A stretch of 64,000 nucleotides of DNA from Hirudinaria manillensis. Taxonomy: Eukaryota > Annelida > Clitellata > Hirudinida > Hirudinidae. Shown piece by piece: positions 23,584 to 46,440 of this stretch. The number at the start of each line of letters is the position of its first letter. Position 1 is the stretch's first letter. Under the pieces are notes generated by a model, which worked only from the letters and a program-made list of their open reading frames with translations, was not told where the DNA came from and made no database searches. The DNA lies in assembly GCA_034509925.1 (NCBI GenBank), contig CM067528.1, positions 3,069,501-3,133,500 of the forward strand, in the 5' to 3' direction. The translations under genes and the position numbers were made by a program.

Positions 23584-25281
23584 TTTATATTTTTTTCAGA
23601 TAACATTGTCAGTGAAATGGAATCCTTCTTTGAAGTTAAACGGAAGAGAATGCAAACACATCCATCGACTTGTTCTTAATCATCTTTTCATCATCAACTC
23701 ACCAAAAGATACCTCGGGGAAACGAAAATACGTTCCCTCCTTCCTCGTTTGTAAAAATGTTGTTGTTAACCTGACAGTGTTGTTAACCTGACAGAATTGT
23801 TTTTAAGTAAAAGTGAAACTTCAACTGAAATTGTTTGTCTCTGGTCGAAGTTTATTTATGTTCTGCTATATCTCGAAATGGGCGCTTTTCAAGCAGACTA
23901 CGATGACCTATTTTCGCGCGTCTGTTTTTCCTAGCGTCTGCGCTGCTTTTATTCACGAGTGTATAGTTACTATCGAACCTGATTGAGAATTGGGAAACAC
24001 GAGAGTGGATTTCACTTACTAATTGGTGTTGCGTGAGTCTCGGTATGTTATTATTGTTGTTGTTGTTGTTGTTGCTGCTGGAGGGTAATGGAGTCTACGA
24101 ATGATAGGTTGCAGATCTTATCCGTGATGTTGTTACCTGGACGATCATTAATTGGAAATTCCGGAATCGCAGACGGAATGACGTATCGTTGCTATTAGAT
24201 CCAATAAGCACTTGACTCTAGCTAACCCTCGATGAATTCAGGCTCCTTTGGAAATGCACGGTTCCCGGAAATGGCACTTTCCAGGAGTCGTTGCTATTGT
24301 TTCTGCTAATTCTGGGATGCCAGAGAACGTGTGAAAACGTTGTTTTGAGCGCCCATGTTGTTAACGAAATTTAAAAATACGTTCCTCAGTATCGCGTGAA
24401 GTTCGGAAAGTGGATTCCGTGCTCGGTAATTGCGCTCCACAAGACGATCCCACCACGAGCATTATTACTCTGAAGATTGGATTGGCCATTTTTTTCCCTT
24501 CATGACTCAAGTGGAAGATTTGGAGAGGTTTTATTTTTATAGAACTTTCAGTGCGCGAGGGGGAACATTCTTTTTCTCGGAAATGGGATCCCAACTGATG
24601 CACCAGTGAAATTAAAATTTAATCCTCTTTCGGACGCCTCACAGAGACGACCGGAGGTATATTACAAAGTATTGTTATATACAGACGGTGAGGAAGATGC
24701 CAAAAAATGGCTGAAATCAATTGGGATTGGATTGAATTTCTTTTAGGGAAGTATGTGAGACGTGGATAAGATAATGGCTGGCTGAATGGAATTCTTATAC
24801 CGCGACAATCATTCTAATTCAAGAACGGAGCATTTCCAGCCCAGGGGTTCTCGAGGAAGATTCGCTGGAGTTTTGTTGAACTCCGACTGGCAAATGACTT
24901 TCATGGAGATTGATGGATCTTTCTTGCGATCGCATGATGGATGGAATGGAGGGATGAGCGAAATCCATTCTAATCTGAAGCATATCGCTGTTCCTAACTC
25001 TCTACTATAAATCTTAATGTTCCCTTTGTTTTTATTTTTGTTCTCCTGCATTGCATTTTGTCTTTTTTTTCGGGGGAGAAGAGGGGAAGGAGGAATTTCC
25101 TCCTTCATGTTCAGACTTCTTTTCATCATTTTTCACTCCACTTAAAAAACGCCATCCATCCAGTTTCTGGAATGTTGATTTTGTTCCACAAGGCAAAAAT
25201 GGAGGGCTCCTGAAATAAATTTCATTGGCAGGAAACCCGATCGATCGCTCATTCTCACGAGCGGAGCCATCGTCGGGAAGG

Positions 25282-25341
25282 TTGATGATGATGATGATGA
25301 TGATGTTGATGTTGATGATGATGATGATGATGATGATGATT
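25282..25341. repeat. (ATG)n tract
   Basis: About 20 triplets with GTT interruptions; related ATG/GTA clusters continue to about 25445. Confidence 0.9.
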
Positions 25342-25654
25342 AGGAAGCCGAAGAAAGATTGCATTCTTAAGAGGACGATGGATGATGTGGAGTGCTGCTG
25401 ATGATGATGATAACGATGATGGTAATGATGATGATGATGATGATGTCACGATGGTCTCAGCGATGACGATGACGGCGATGAGGCAAATGTTAATAATGCG
25501 GGCAACAAAGGATGTAAACAAACAAAAGAACCGCTCCACTCAATCAATGTCAAGGTTGCACGTTGTAAAATTTTACGCATTTTTTTAAAAGCAGTTGCCT
25601 TGGTAACAGTCAATGCTATAAAAAGGAAATGATCAATAACCACATCACCATCAT

Positions 25655-25672
25655 CAGCGATAATAATAATAA

Positions 25673-25736
<64 letters not shown>

Positions 25737-25737
25737 T
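25655..25737. repeat. (AAT)n tract
   Basis: About 27 AAT units with one A-rich interruption. Confidence 0.93.
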
Positions 25738-27292
25738 CAGTACACAAATCAATAAGATTAATGAGATCAATTATCAAATAACTCGGACAATAAGTGACAG
25801 CACTTTTATTAATGACCATGGCAACCTCGTTTCTTGCAAAACTCTTTCGTTATTTATTCTTTGTTCGAGAACAGGCAGTGATTGATGCTGTGTACAACGG
25901 GGTTGTTCTCGGATCATTCGTGGGTTTGGGAGATTAACTACATAAGTTTGCAATCAATTTTCGTGCGATTTAAAAATAAAAATTTCCCTCCAGGTTTTAG
26001 AATTTTAATTTTTAAGTCCCATTTGAAAGGTCAAATTTTGCTGATGATTACTAAGAAATCGATGACGAGGCCACCATAATCGTTTGTATATTAGAACGTG
26101 GAATAAGTAATTCTGTTCTCTAAAAAAAAAAAAGTAATGAAAATAATTGCCATGGGAGGTCCTCTCCGTAAATGTTATTTTTAGAGACACTCGAAAGGTA
26201 GTTTAAAATCGTTCGACATGCAATAGAATAAAACTTCTTTTGCGGTTTTGAATTTTTTTTTTATTTTGGAGGGTTTTCGAGATGCTGATCGATGATAAAG
26301 CTTTCCCTACTGAATTGTTTTGTTTGTTGTTTGTTTTTTTTTTTAATTTTTTCTCTCTGCACTTTTAAACGCGTAACGTTTCGAAGGGTGCTTCTATTTT
26401 CAGGCTACATTTCCCGAGAAGAGATGAATCACAATGATATCGTTCGAAAGCTTAAAGTCTTTTGTTATTATTTTCTTTCTTTCGCGGCTTTGACGAAAAA
26501 ATACTACGACTTCAAAGACAACCGACTCGTTTTCATAAACAACCGAGTAGAAGTCTGATATATGTTACTATTTTGTAATTTCATCATTTGCTCGGTAAGA
26601 ACAAACAATCCATCTACAAACATTCAAGCCCGAGCTCCAAAAGAGAGCAGATTCTACATATTATCATGCATTTCCCGAAATGTTCGATGAATTGGGAGTT
26701 CATGAAGTCATCGACAATAAAATGTACAGCAACAAATACGCGGGTTATTTTCGTGTCGTCTGCGACTACAGGTTCCATCGATTTAAGTGTTTTGAATCGA
26801 AAAATAAGCGCTGCATAAATTGCGTTGGGTCGTTGGATGGACAATCTCTACGGTGCAAGTAAGCAAGCGAGCATTTTATCTTCACCCATCTGCGGGCCAC
26901 ATTGGCTTTGAAGTGCTTTTCGAGATGTAATCGTCGTTTGCCGGCAACTTTGAGTCTTTACAAGTTTAATAATCGTCTGGTTAATAACATGGAAATTGGA
27001 AATGCTCGGCATGGATTCAAAAAGTGATGCGTGGCACGCTGAGGATAACGAGCTCTATCCTTTATCGAAAGAAAAATAAATCGTTCGCATAAACATCTTC
27101 ACTTCACGCTTCCATCATCTTGATAAGAAGCAACTCATGCCCAGCAACGAACCGAGTGCGCCTCCAATGAAAACCAGGTTTGAGATCCGCCCAGGAATTA
27201 GCACCTTCGAGTCGCATAACTTTCACGGATATGCCATCACCAGCGGCAGAAACAACAAGAGAGAAAATGATGAATTTACTTCAGAGAGGGGA

Positions 27293-28223
27293 CTAAGTGG
27301 CTTCCGAGAGGCAAGACTCGATGTCCTCGACTATCCCGCTGTCCCTCTTCTCTGCTCGTAGCTTTGAAAACTCCGCCTTGAGTTTGAGGTGTCTCCACTT
27401 CCTGTCGGACGGGAAAGAATTGGAACGGCTATACGAAGACCCCATGAGAGCTTCCGATCGAGCCAGTTCTTCGAGAGCCGACGGCGCCTGCACTTTACTG
27501 AGCGAGATGACGATGTCACTGCCTCTCCTCAGCAAAGACAGGAAATTCTTGCACATCAAGTGGAAATAGACTTGCGGTGGAGATTGATGCAGATGTTTGA
27601 CGCCGCCATCTTGAAACAATTTCAGATTGCCCGAATCGCTGCTCAAGTCGAATTCGAAAGGCAGAATGTTGTTGATGTTGTCTGAATCGCTCGTAACTTC
27701 CGGTTCGGAGAGACTCCTGGAGTGTTGATTCAGTGTTCTCCTTCCACTCATTCCAGGTCTCCTCTCTTCGTCCTTTCGAGGCAAACAGTCTGTCGGTTAC
27801 AAGAACATTTCACAACAAGGCATCGGAGCCCTTTATCAAAATAAATTGAAGTATTTTCTTACTTTCTTTGAAACACTGCTGGCAATCTTTGGCCGACTTG
27901 CTCCTAACTCTCACCGAGGCCTCTTTCAAGAGGTATTGATTGTAGCACTTGTTGATCCAAGAGATGATCCACTCTCCCACCATCTTTTTCAGGCCGGTCC
28001 GACACAGCCACAGGGTCATAGAATTGGTCGAGGCTTGTATGACGTGCGCCAACTCATCTTCTGGCACTCCTCTGTCCAGCAAGTAGCGGAAGATCTCTCT
28101 GGCGGATTCGTGGTCGTCTAGCGGAAAGGAGAAGAGTCTCGTCCTGAAGATCTCCTCGAGTTCAAAGGCCAGTTCTGGCATGACTTGCTTGCCGTGGTTG
28201 GGGACGGGATCTTTGGAGGTCAT
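27293..28223 (-). CDS. Unrecognised two-exon protein, 285 residues
   Basis: Exons 27863..28223 and 27293..27789 join in phase (donor GTAAGA, acceptor CGACAG) into a complete frame with stop. I do not recognise it. Residues 1-120 look folded and helical: a FELEEIFRTRLFSFP block, then REIFRYLLDRGVPEDELAHV, then a hydrophobic amphipathic stretch containing MTLWLCRTGLKKMVGEWI, ending in a basic Ser/Lys segment. No signal peptide or clear membrane span. Residues 121-285 contain a basic RPGMSGRR patch, a Ser-rich linker with SRSLSEPEV (a likely phosphorylation or 14-3-3-type site), a second hydrophobic patch near VYFHLMCKNFLSLL, and a basic-acidic tail. Real coding status is supported by long open frame, good splice signals and phase agreement. 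Confidence 0.65.
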
Positions 28224-30960
28224 GATAGAATCAGTAGCTTCAAGGACGCTGAGTTACGATCGGGCATAATTCAGAGGTACCGGTAAAATGACGGAACTGC
28301 TTGACGCCTTTATTCGGTCGATGGGAGATTCCAAATTCGCTCTAAATCTGTTGTACCTGGAAATTTTAAAACGTCAGACGTGCTATCCACGCGCACTTAA
28401 TGAGACGTTATTCTGATCAGTATTTCATCCAGGCATCTCAGGGTGGCGGCTCTCACCCCCTACCCACACAAAGCACTCGGCGGACCTCCCCAAAGTTAGT
28501 TAGACTCATTCTACACATAATTTGAGAGAGCCCCAGATTATGATGGATGAAACACCGAAACTCTAAGAGTTTTCCAAATTGCACGAAAAAAAAATTGAAT
28601 TCTAGAAATAATCCTCTGCATTAGTAATAAGAGATTTTTATCGAATTCCCACGATGCATCCTCATTTTCAGACTCCAAGAAAGAGAAAGGAGCTAACATA
28701 CAATTATTTGTTAAAAACCGGTCGCATTTTTTCTTTCTCTTCTTAATCATTACATGCAAAACTAAAAGCCATCATCACAAATATGTATATAAAGCACATG
28801 GTAAATTTTTTGGTTAAATTGGAAAATCAAATTAATTCGTTACGTAATTCGATCGAGTTAATCGAATCTGGCGCAGACAAACCTGCGTTTAGCAGCCCAT
28901 GGCAGCCGCTCTTAAAGTTGGAAAAGTTCAACTGAAGTATCCACTTGTTGCTGAACTACTCAAACTACGACAAGAAATTCTACAACAACGTTCAACGAGC
29001 AACACTCTCACACTTATATTTCCACCAATCCTTCCCTCTCCCTGCATCGGATTTATCTCTCCGCTCCTTCCAGAAGCCTCGTTGTTCTCTCCCTGGCTCC
29101 GCTCGGCGATAATTTTATTTCTTTTGTCTGCAAATCGATGAATTATAAATTCCATATTTCTTGCTTATTACAGCCATTCCATCCACGACGGAATCCGAAT
29201 AAATGATTGCCAGTGCCTACCACCCATTCGATCGGTTTTTGGTGGTTTTTTAAATTTAAATTTAACTTCAAAGTATCGAGGAGTGAAAAAGTTGAAAAAC
29301 TAAAAGATTTTCCAAATCTTAAAACTTTTATTTGCACCGGCTAATGATGCTCAAAAAAACAAAAAGGAATATTTACTGGTTGAATGGTTGGTTGATTGAT
29401 TTGAACCCATCCGACCAAGAAATGATAGCAGTTGTTTGGACCTTAGTATCTTATCTCGTCAAGGTTCACTAATCCAAGCAAAAACAAGAAATGATAGTGT
29501 CACTAACTACAAGTATAGTAACTATAACAATAGAAACAAAACTAAATATTAATAGCATCGACCGTAAACAATTATAAATACCGAAGCGCCGTTATAAGGT
29601 CGCGATAACTTAATCCGTCCATTGATAAACGATCCGACTTATTCCACTTAGACAACGGTCCACTTAAAATCTCCAAACTTAACAACGAGCCGGTCATGGC
29701 TACCTTACTCGACTCGGTTTCTCAAATAGAAATTGGAAAACATTTTGCAAAAACAGACCAAGGATTTGTTTGTTCTCATCGCAACGGATTCCTGATAATC
29801 TTATCTCAGAGGAGGAAAATTATGACCGGCAAAATAATCAATTAATCCGAATATAATATTAATTAAGTTTTATTAGCACCACTAACTACCTGCGTCGGTA
29901 TTGCAACTGTTGGGCGTCTGTTTTTGGATTGCGTTCGATCTAAAATGGGATATTCCTCCGACGAAATCAATTCAACGTTCCGTGGATAATCAATTTTCGA
30001 TTGGAAAAGACTCGTGGGAATTTATGAAAATTTTACTTAATGTCGAGCCGTTAGGGGTAAAATTGAGTCGAGAATAATTTGATTTTATATTATACATCAT
30101 ATATATATGTTATTATAATCATAATCATAAAAAAAAATATGATCATTGAGTGCCAAACGCCACAGGAAGACAGCGCTATATCAATTTTGATAAGACTCTA
30201 ACTTTTTTTAACTGATATAACTAATTATGTAATTTATGTTACTAATTTAGAAAATAGCTAATAATTTGTTAGTATTTGTAACATAACAGTGACATCCTGC
30301 TTATTAAGCAATCAACACAGTGATACATAACCGATTGCTAAACATACAATACTATAAAATGTTAATATAATATTAAATAATATATTTTAATATTAAATAT
30401 TAAAATTATAATATTAAATAAAATAATAATATTAAATAATAATATTTAATATAATATTTTAATATTAAATATTAAAATTATATTTTAAATAATAATATTT
30501 ATCGAATTTTTATTATGTGATATTAAATAATACTCCACATACGATCAGTCATCACTCCTTATTTGCATTCAGCAAATAATCACGCAATAATCACAGTGGG
30601 TTACGTAATAACTAGTAATAGAAGTAAGTATGAAGTCTACAGATAATGCCGTACACTCGTGAGATGAACAATTGCTGAATAAAACTAGTGTTATTGTAAT
30701 ATTGATTAAACTCTGAAAAATTAGTTTGATTGTAATATTGACTATATAATTCATCCTATATTGAGTCCAGTGGTTTAACATTTTTACTCCTTTTTCCAGA
30801 ATTCCGATATTTCTTTATCTCTTGGAAATAGAATATATATATATATATATATAGAAATAGCAATTTATAGAATTTATATTTTATAGGCTCAATTATTTGA
30901 CCTTTAACATCCTTCACCATTCACCAAAGAACGAAAGTATTTTCCAGCTTTTGACAGACG
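28224..30960. other. Intergenic stretch, no gene recognised
   Basis: AT-rich, with an ATATAT run near 30832-30852 and AATATT-rich palindromic sequence at about 30360-30530. No coding exon identified. Confidence 0.5.
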
Positions 30961-30962
30961 AT

Positions 30963-30982
30963 CACGTGACTTGGTATAAATA
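30963..30982 (+). promoter_or_regulatory. E-box plus TATA-box promoter candidate
   Basis: ATCACGTGAC (30961-30970, a CACGTG E-box with the flanks of a CLEAR/TFE-type site) is followed 6 bases later by TATAAATA (30975-30982). An ATG in good context lies at 31016, about 35 bases past the TATA box, so the leader would be very short. Confidence 0.45.
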
Positions 30983-31015
30983 TATGTCTTTAACTTGTTA
31001 AAATAACTACTCCAA

Positions 31016-33323
31016 ATGACTGAAGATGACTTTATTGATTGCAGTTTCGCTTTTGAAAAGTTTAAGACGAAAGGCACCTGTCCGAATGGAAATGTTTATG
31101 CGATCCCACTTTCGGTGGCTTTTTTTTTTTTTACTTCATCTATCTTTTGCAAGGATTTTTTGGCTCAGTTTCGCTTTTTGAAGAACCATTTTATCATTAT
31201 TTTTAGTCTAGTTTATGAACCAATGCCTGACGGGCACGAACAACGAACAATTAACATAATATAAATTAATATTTAAATTAATTTATTCAAAATACCTCGT
31301 CTTTTTCCGATAGAATGTTGATATAAATCTTGCAGAAGTGTTTGGATTTTTCCCGGGGAATTCTTCAACATCGCTTTCGTTCTGAAATAAACCCTACCGG
31401 GAATAAATCTTATTACCACTTCACCTTGACCGGATGATCCGGTTGAGCCGATGAATGTCGGTGATGATGAAGATGACGATGACGATGAAGATCATTATCA
31501 AGATTCTCATGTTTCATCTCAAGTGATTAAAAGGTGATCAGATGTTCTAACATTGGCGTGACATCGGACGTGACGACAACAACACTTTCGGCGTGAACCT
31601 CGTAACTTCTGACGTGTGAATTAATCTAAGGACTTTTTTAAAGTCTTTTTTTTTGCAACATTTTCCCGTATTTGAAGTCGTAAATTTGCAAATTGTTTTT
31701 TTTTCTCTAAGATTTTTTTAAATATTAATTCGATTAACATTCGAATTTAATTGATCTTTGCCGATAAAATTGATTAAAAACTGTTATTTTCTAATCAGTC
31801 ACTAATTCGTGCTTTTGCATCTTTTTTTCGGGGTTTTTATTTTTGGATTTAAGTCGTAAAACATGAAATGGACAGCTCTAAAAAAAAATGTTAATTTCTC
31901 GAATAAATTCAGCGTAATAAATATTAATCGGTGAATAAATTATGATAAATAATATTACTAATTACGATAAAGATTTCCATTAATTTAATTATACTTGAAT
32001 AAGAAAGAAACTTTTGCTTATGAGTGGATAAATAAAATAAACTTTATTTATAGGAGGTAACTTATAATTACCAAGTGGTTATTCGAAGTATCATTGGTTG
32101 GTAGCTAAACAATTAACTAATTGTTGTTTATGAAAGTAATTGTTGTGGCTTTAGCAACTTGGTAACTAGTAATACTCCTGGATGTTTGTAACTCAAGGTT
32201 GAATTTCACTGTCAAAGGCAATTTGTCACCGCAATCTGCCAAGAGTGATTGAGTGATGGAAAAAAAAAACTTTGAAAAAGAAATAAATATAAAAAGTTTT
32301 CTCATAAATTCGATTCTCCCTTCCACGTCTTTCCTTGGGCTGCTTTCCAGGTGCAACTCGACGCTTCTTTCATCGAATATCTCCTGCTCCCACGAATGTC
32401 TCTTCTTTTAGTTTTTATAAATTACATTTTTTTTTTCATGAATTCATGATTCAACTTCGAGTATTTTTTCTTCTTACCTCGCCTCTTTTTATTATTATTA
32501 TTATTATTATTATTGTTGTTATTATTATTATTATCAATGAAGTCAAATTAATTTATAGGAATTATTTGGATGAAATATAATTATATTATCGTTTAATTCC
32601 AATTCAGCACCAAAGTCAAACAAAATTCGAATTAAAAATCTAATCAGAGATTTATGATTTTTGTTTTATATTTTCGATTATATTTTAATAAAATGTTCAA
32701 GTTTTTAAAATTAATTATTGTGCTACGATTGTTTGGCATTTCAGTTCTTTGTTGTGACGTAAAATAAAACAATTCATAAAACGGAATGGATATCGATCCC
32801 ATTCAATTAAAATGCTCCCCGATAAGGTGAAACTTGTAGAACTTTTCCATAATTTATTCATAATTATTTCTTAATATTCATAAAATTTATTTCCTCGCCA
32901 TACAATCACACCAAAATAGTTAAATGAAGTATTGAGATATTTGGAATTAAAAACATTAATTAATTAATTTATTTATTAAACCCTACTTCAACAAATTAAC
33001 ACCCATAATGCCTCCAATTTTAAAACTAAGCTTATCTATCACTAAAAAGAAGTGAGGATAATAATAGCAGCCAATTGCAAATGCTCATTACAATTAATTT
33101 ATTAATTTATTCATTGACGCTTTTCAGAATAGAGCCGTTGGTCAGAAGGTGTAGCATAGCCGGTCATTGGAGAGTCACTGATTTGAGGAAGAGGAAGGGA
33201 GGAAAGTGTGTCTGCGCTGGAAAAGGAATTCCCTTCAACACCTCACCTAACATACCAACAAGATCTGTCAGTTTAAAGTCCTCTGTCGATTTCGTTCAAG
33301 ATATTCTCATGAATATTAACTAG
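31016..33323 (+). CDS. Possible small two-exon gene (weak)
   Basis: The frame from the ATG at 31016 opens MTEDDFIDCSFAFEK. A second open segment, 33128..33323, follows an acceptor (TTTTCAG at 33121-33127), ends in TAG, and is followed by AATAAA-rich sequence at about 33456-33475. Joining a donor at GAAAA|GTTTAAG (about 31061) to 33128 keeps the frame and would give about 80 residues with a basic central part (RKRKGGKCVC). The donor is poor and the intron long, so the two parts may belong to different transcripts or to none. No family recognised. Confidence 0.22.
32693..32758 (+). CDS. Possible signal-peptide exon of the cysteine-rich protein
   Basis: The frame reads MFKFLKLIIVLRLFGISVLC, a textbook signal peptide, and runs into donor-like sequences (GTTGTG, GTGACG, GTAAAA) at 32751-32760. 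Using GTTGTG or GTGACG gives the phase needed by the exon at 33860; using the better GTAAAA does not. Linkage is inference. Confidence 0.3.
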
Positions 33324-33859
33324 CGTTATTAATTAGGGTTGCGAATTGTTAATTGGCCAATTGTATTAATAGGCCCCTGTTTAATATTAATCGTAACCTA
33401 ACTATGATTACTTTCGGCTGCTTTATGATTCAAGCGAATGTATCTCACCGATGTAAATAAATAAAACAAAAATAAAACACTTTTTCAAACAATTAAAATG
33501 CATTTAAACTTAAATGGACATTTAATTGAACGTTAAACTCAAGTTCCAAACGCGATAGCTGTCACCATGGCAACCGTTGGATAGAGCGGTAAAGCTGCGC
33601 CCGTGCTTTAAGGAAGAAGCAGAAGAATTGGAAAAGTGTGACCTCGGTGAAGATGATGATGATGATGATAACAAAGGTGATCAATCCTTCAACCGTGTGT
33701 GAATTCAACCACTAGCTGAAGACCACACTCGATTTCAATCACGCCTGACTTCCGCCAAGTTGTCAATCATCAACCTCTCCAACCAACCTCTCCAACCAAT
33801 CCCCTCCAACCAATCCCTCCGCCTTGTTACTCCACCATTAATCTCTTTTCCCTTTCCAG

Positions 33860-35036
33860 ATGACGATTGCCGTCAAGATGAAGGAGGTAAAACGGTAGAA
33901 CCTTACGACTATACCGAGGATCCGTGCCACGAAGAAGTATGCCAGTGTTGCAAGAGGAGACCCTTTATCTTCAACAACGATCACATATTTGACAGGCCCG
34001 TAAATCAACGTGTCTGTCACAAATACGTCCCACCGGGTAAGTCGGTACCTGGACGAGTGACAGGCAAAAGCCAGCTCAGAAAACCAGTTGTTTAATCAGT
34101 TAAAAGTGGATTTCCAGAGACAGGGTTAGAGTAGGGCTAGGTACCAAAGATCTCAGCCTGAGAGTTGTCTTTGCCTGTCACTTATCCAACATTCGAGTAA
34201 GCCAGCACTGAAATGGCAAATTATAAATTAATTAAAATAAGTCCGCAATCCTAAGAATATTGAGTATTAACATTTTACATATTATTACCAATAATATCTC
34301 TATTATTAATCGTATTAAACTCTAAAACCTAAAATCTTTTCTTAGAACGTGAAAGCACCTGTGGTTGTAATAAATTGTAGACGGCAATTGATCGGATTGA
34401 TTTTTTATTTTCAGCTTATCTTGTCGGATCGAATTACGCAGGTTGCACTTCAAGTTATAACGTCACTGTCTGCGAGGCGTAAGTAGATGAAAGTCTTGCC
34501 GGAAACATTACTACAGATAAAATTATTTTTATTGATATAATTATAAGTAGTCATATAGTAATTATACTTTTATTATTACAATAGTTACTATGACATGTGT
34601 AATTATATTTTTATTACTGTATGATCACTTTATATGATTATATTAATAAAATAATAATATTATTAATTTATTATTGACATTATTTTATTTATATTATTAT
34701 TAATTTATTATTAATATTATTTTATTTATTTAATAATAATATTATTATTATTATTGTTACTGATATATCCAATTCTATGCAACCCAAGCATAATAAAGAT
34801 TCTAAAGATGGAAGTTTTAGAAACTTCAGTCTGTCTCAGAGCTGAGTTGATCTTTCAAAGTGCCTTTAACTTGTCAAAGAGGTCCTATTTGTATGGAATC
34901 CACTCTTACATTCCACATTCTAACCTTCAGATCGGATCAAAGTTTAAAGTTATTTTATTCCTAAACCAACACTAAATTTATTTGCAGGCACATCAATCCC
35001 CAATCGCAAACTTGCGGATGTTGTCTCGGAAAATGA
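33860..35036 (+). CDS. Cysteine-rich, probably secreted protein (start not certain)
   Basis: Exons 33860..34036, 34415..34478 and 34988..35036 have strong splice signals (CTTTCCAG, GTAAGT, TTTTCAG, GTAAGT, TTTGCAG), agree in phase, and end at a TGA. They encode about 96 residues with 11 cysteines: DDC, then DPCHEEVCQCCKRR, RVCHKY, AGC, a glycosylation site (NVT) before VCE, and the ending TCGCCLGK. The first exon here is acidic. Cysteine density, an N-glycosylation sequon and small size suggest a disulfide-rich extracellular protein. It is not a match I can place in the cystine-knot, insulin or VWC families. The 5' exon is missing from this model; a signal-peptide-like frame lies at 32693. 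Confidence 0.6.
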
Positions 35037-35701
35037 GCAAAACAACCGAGCGCAAACATCACATTCCGCAAGAACACTGCACCAGGATTAGGATTCCACA
35101 AATTCAATTTGGTTTCCACACAATCGGACAAATTGAGAAAACTCTTTAGAAATATTTTAGAATGCAGATTATCATCTTGGATAATTCAACTGTGAAAACC
35201 AAAGCAAGAAATATAATTTGCTTTTCAAATGCATCGGTTGATAATTCATCTCGTAACAAGGTTCAAAATTCTATCGCAGGCATGCATCGCAATTATGCAT
35301 GAAAAGTCATCTAAATAGACGCAATGGTACGTAATTCATCTCCAATGAACCGAAAATTATGCTTTCTTGGAAGTTGATAATAGAATAATTATGAAAGCAA
35401 TCATCCACAAAACAGAATCTCAATCTATGCCTGAGAATAACCATTCCCTAAGTCCAAACCATTTGTGAAACAACGAGTCCCAGTTCATTGAACGTACAAA
35501 TTTGTGTTAGAAATCAATTATTAATGTAATTATAAATTATAACCATCATTTAGGTTGAAAGTAAAGTTGGCAGATGGCCAGGCCTGGCAGAAGTGACAAT
35601 TTAATATATTTTTCTTTTGAGACAAAACATACAAACTTATCCAAAAGTTGATAACATTGAAGAAACAAAACAACAACAACAACAAAAATAAGAAAAACAA
35701 A
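35037..35701. other. Spacer between convergent genes
   Basis: 3' flanks of the cysteine-rich gene (plus) and PHRF1 (minus). AT-rich, with AACAACAAC repeats at about 35668-35685. No gene seen. Confidence 0.55.
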
Positions 35702-39649
<3,948 letters not shown>

Positions 39650-40751
39650 TGTGAAAAATATTTAAAATTCAACAACATCAAAAAAGGTTTTTAAATTCCC
39701 GAAGGAAACAAGCCGCGAGCGCCCCGTAAACTTCGTACAAGCACTACACGACAAGTAATTAATGTAAGAATTTCGATTCTATGTCGTGTTATTTTTTTTT
39801 GCTTCTTTAACCTTTAAAGTTACAAAAAGAAAATTTGGCTAATAAATTGCTCTGATTTTGCATTGCATTGTTGTTATATATCGTTATTGCAAATTTCTGG
39901 AACTATTAAACTTACCCGACGTTCATAAAATAGGACTGAAAAGTGAAGCGTTGTTTAGTGTATTCCATGACCACTGTTGCTGACACTAATGTTCAATAAA
40001 AATATAATTCCTATCTAATTTAAGCAAATTAAGATTCATTGAGCTTACAGTTACTTAGCTTCTCCGTTCAACATGTAAAGGAGTTTGCAGTCTTTCGACG
40101 CCAGAAAACATTATAAGGTTTTGAAGGATCAACCAGAGTATTACCGGCATGACAGAATAATACACCTGTTTTATAATACACCGCCGTGCATTTTTGCATT
40201 CAGATAAATCTTCCCCTTTTGGTCGTCAAGCATACTGTTTATTTTAGAATCCCCCCCCCCCCAAAAAAAATTTGAATTTCCCCAAAAGGTGAAATGTGCA
40301 GCGCAAGACAAAATACCACAACGTTGTTCCACCTGCAAACGAATATTTCATTCTTCAGTCCTGACCAAAAAAATCCCGCAGGATGACCACCAGCATCAGC
40401 AACCAATAATTGCGCGCAGTTTCAGGTATGTGGAGAACATCAACAATGTTCTAGATCTGCCCTAATCGCAAGTTGACTACACTTTTTGCACTGTTTATTA
40501 AATTTCAGTAACCAGCTTAGCGACTAGCCTTTTACCACAACGTCAGAATATGTTGACAGTTCCTAAATAGCATGTAGAAAACGGATGACAAATCACGAAT
40601 CACCTTTGTACAAATTCATCAAATTAAAAAAAAAGTAACAATGAGTGCTGCTAGCAAAATATGTAAAGTAAGAAAATTTTAATTTTGGTCAGCAAGATCC
40701 CTGCGCGCTAGAAGCAAGCAGAATGTGGTGGCAAAGTACGGATTCGTCCTC
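39650..40751. other. Spacer between PHRF1 and MTMR2, with C12A8 run
   Basis: Upstream region of PHRF1 and 3' flank of MTMR2. Twelve C followed by eight A lie at 40251-40270. No coding exon found. Confidence 0.55.

Positions 40752-46440
<5,689 letters not shown>

Larger units (their letters stand above)
23081..27292. other. Intergenic stretch with microsatellites, no gene recognised
   Basis: Contains ATT/ATC tracts at 23459-23583, an ATG tract at 25282-25341 with more ATG clusters to about 25445, and an AAT tract at 25655-25737. Short frames on both strands (for example around 24361-25010 and 26292-26862) lack consistent splice structure or familiar motifs. The last few hundred bases are probably the 3' flank of the minus-strand gene ending at 27293. 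Confidence 0.5.

Noticed and set aside
24361-25010. Short frames on both strands
   Set aside because: No splice sites of good quality, no motif, and both strands are equally open.
26292-26862. Several overlapping frames with Lys/Phe-rich composition
   Set aside because: No consistent phase or donor/acceptor pairs, so chance open frames are more likely.
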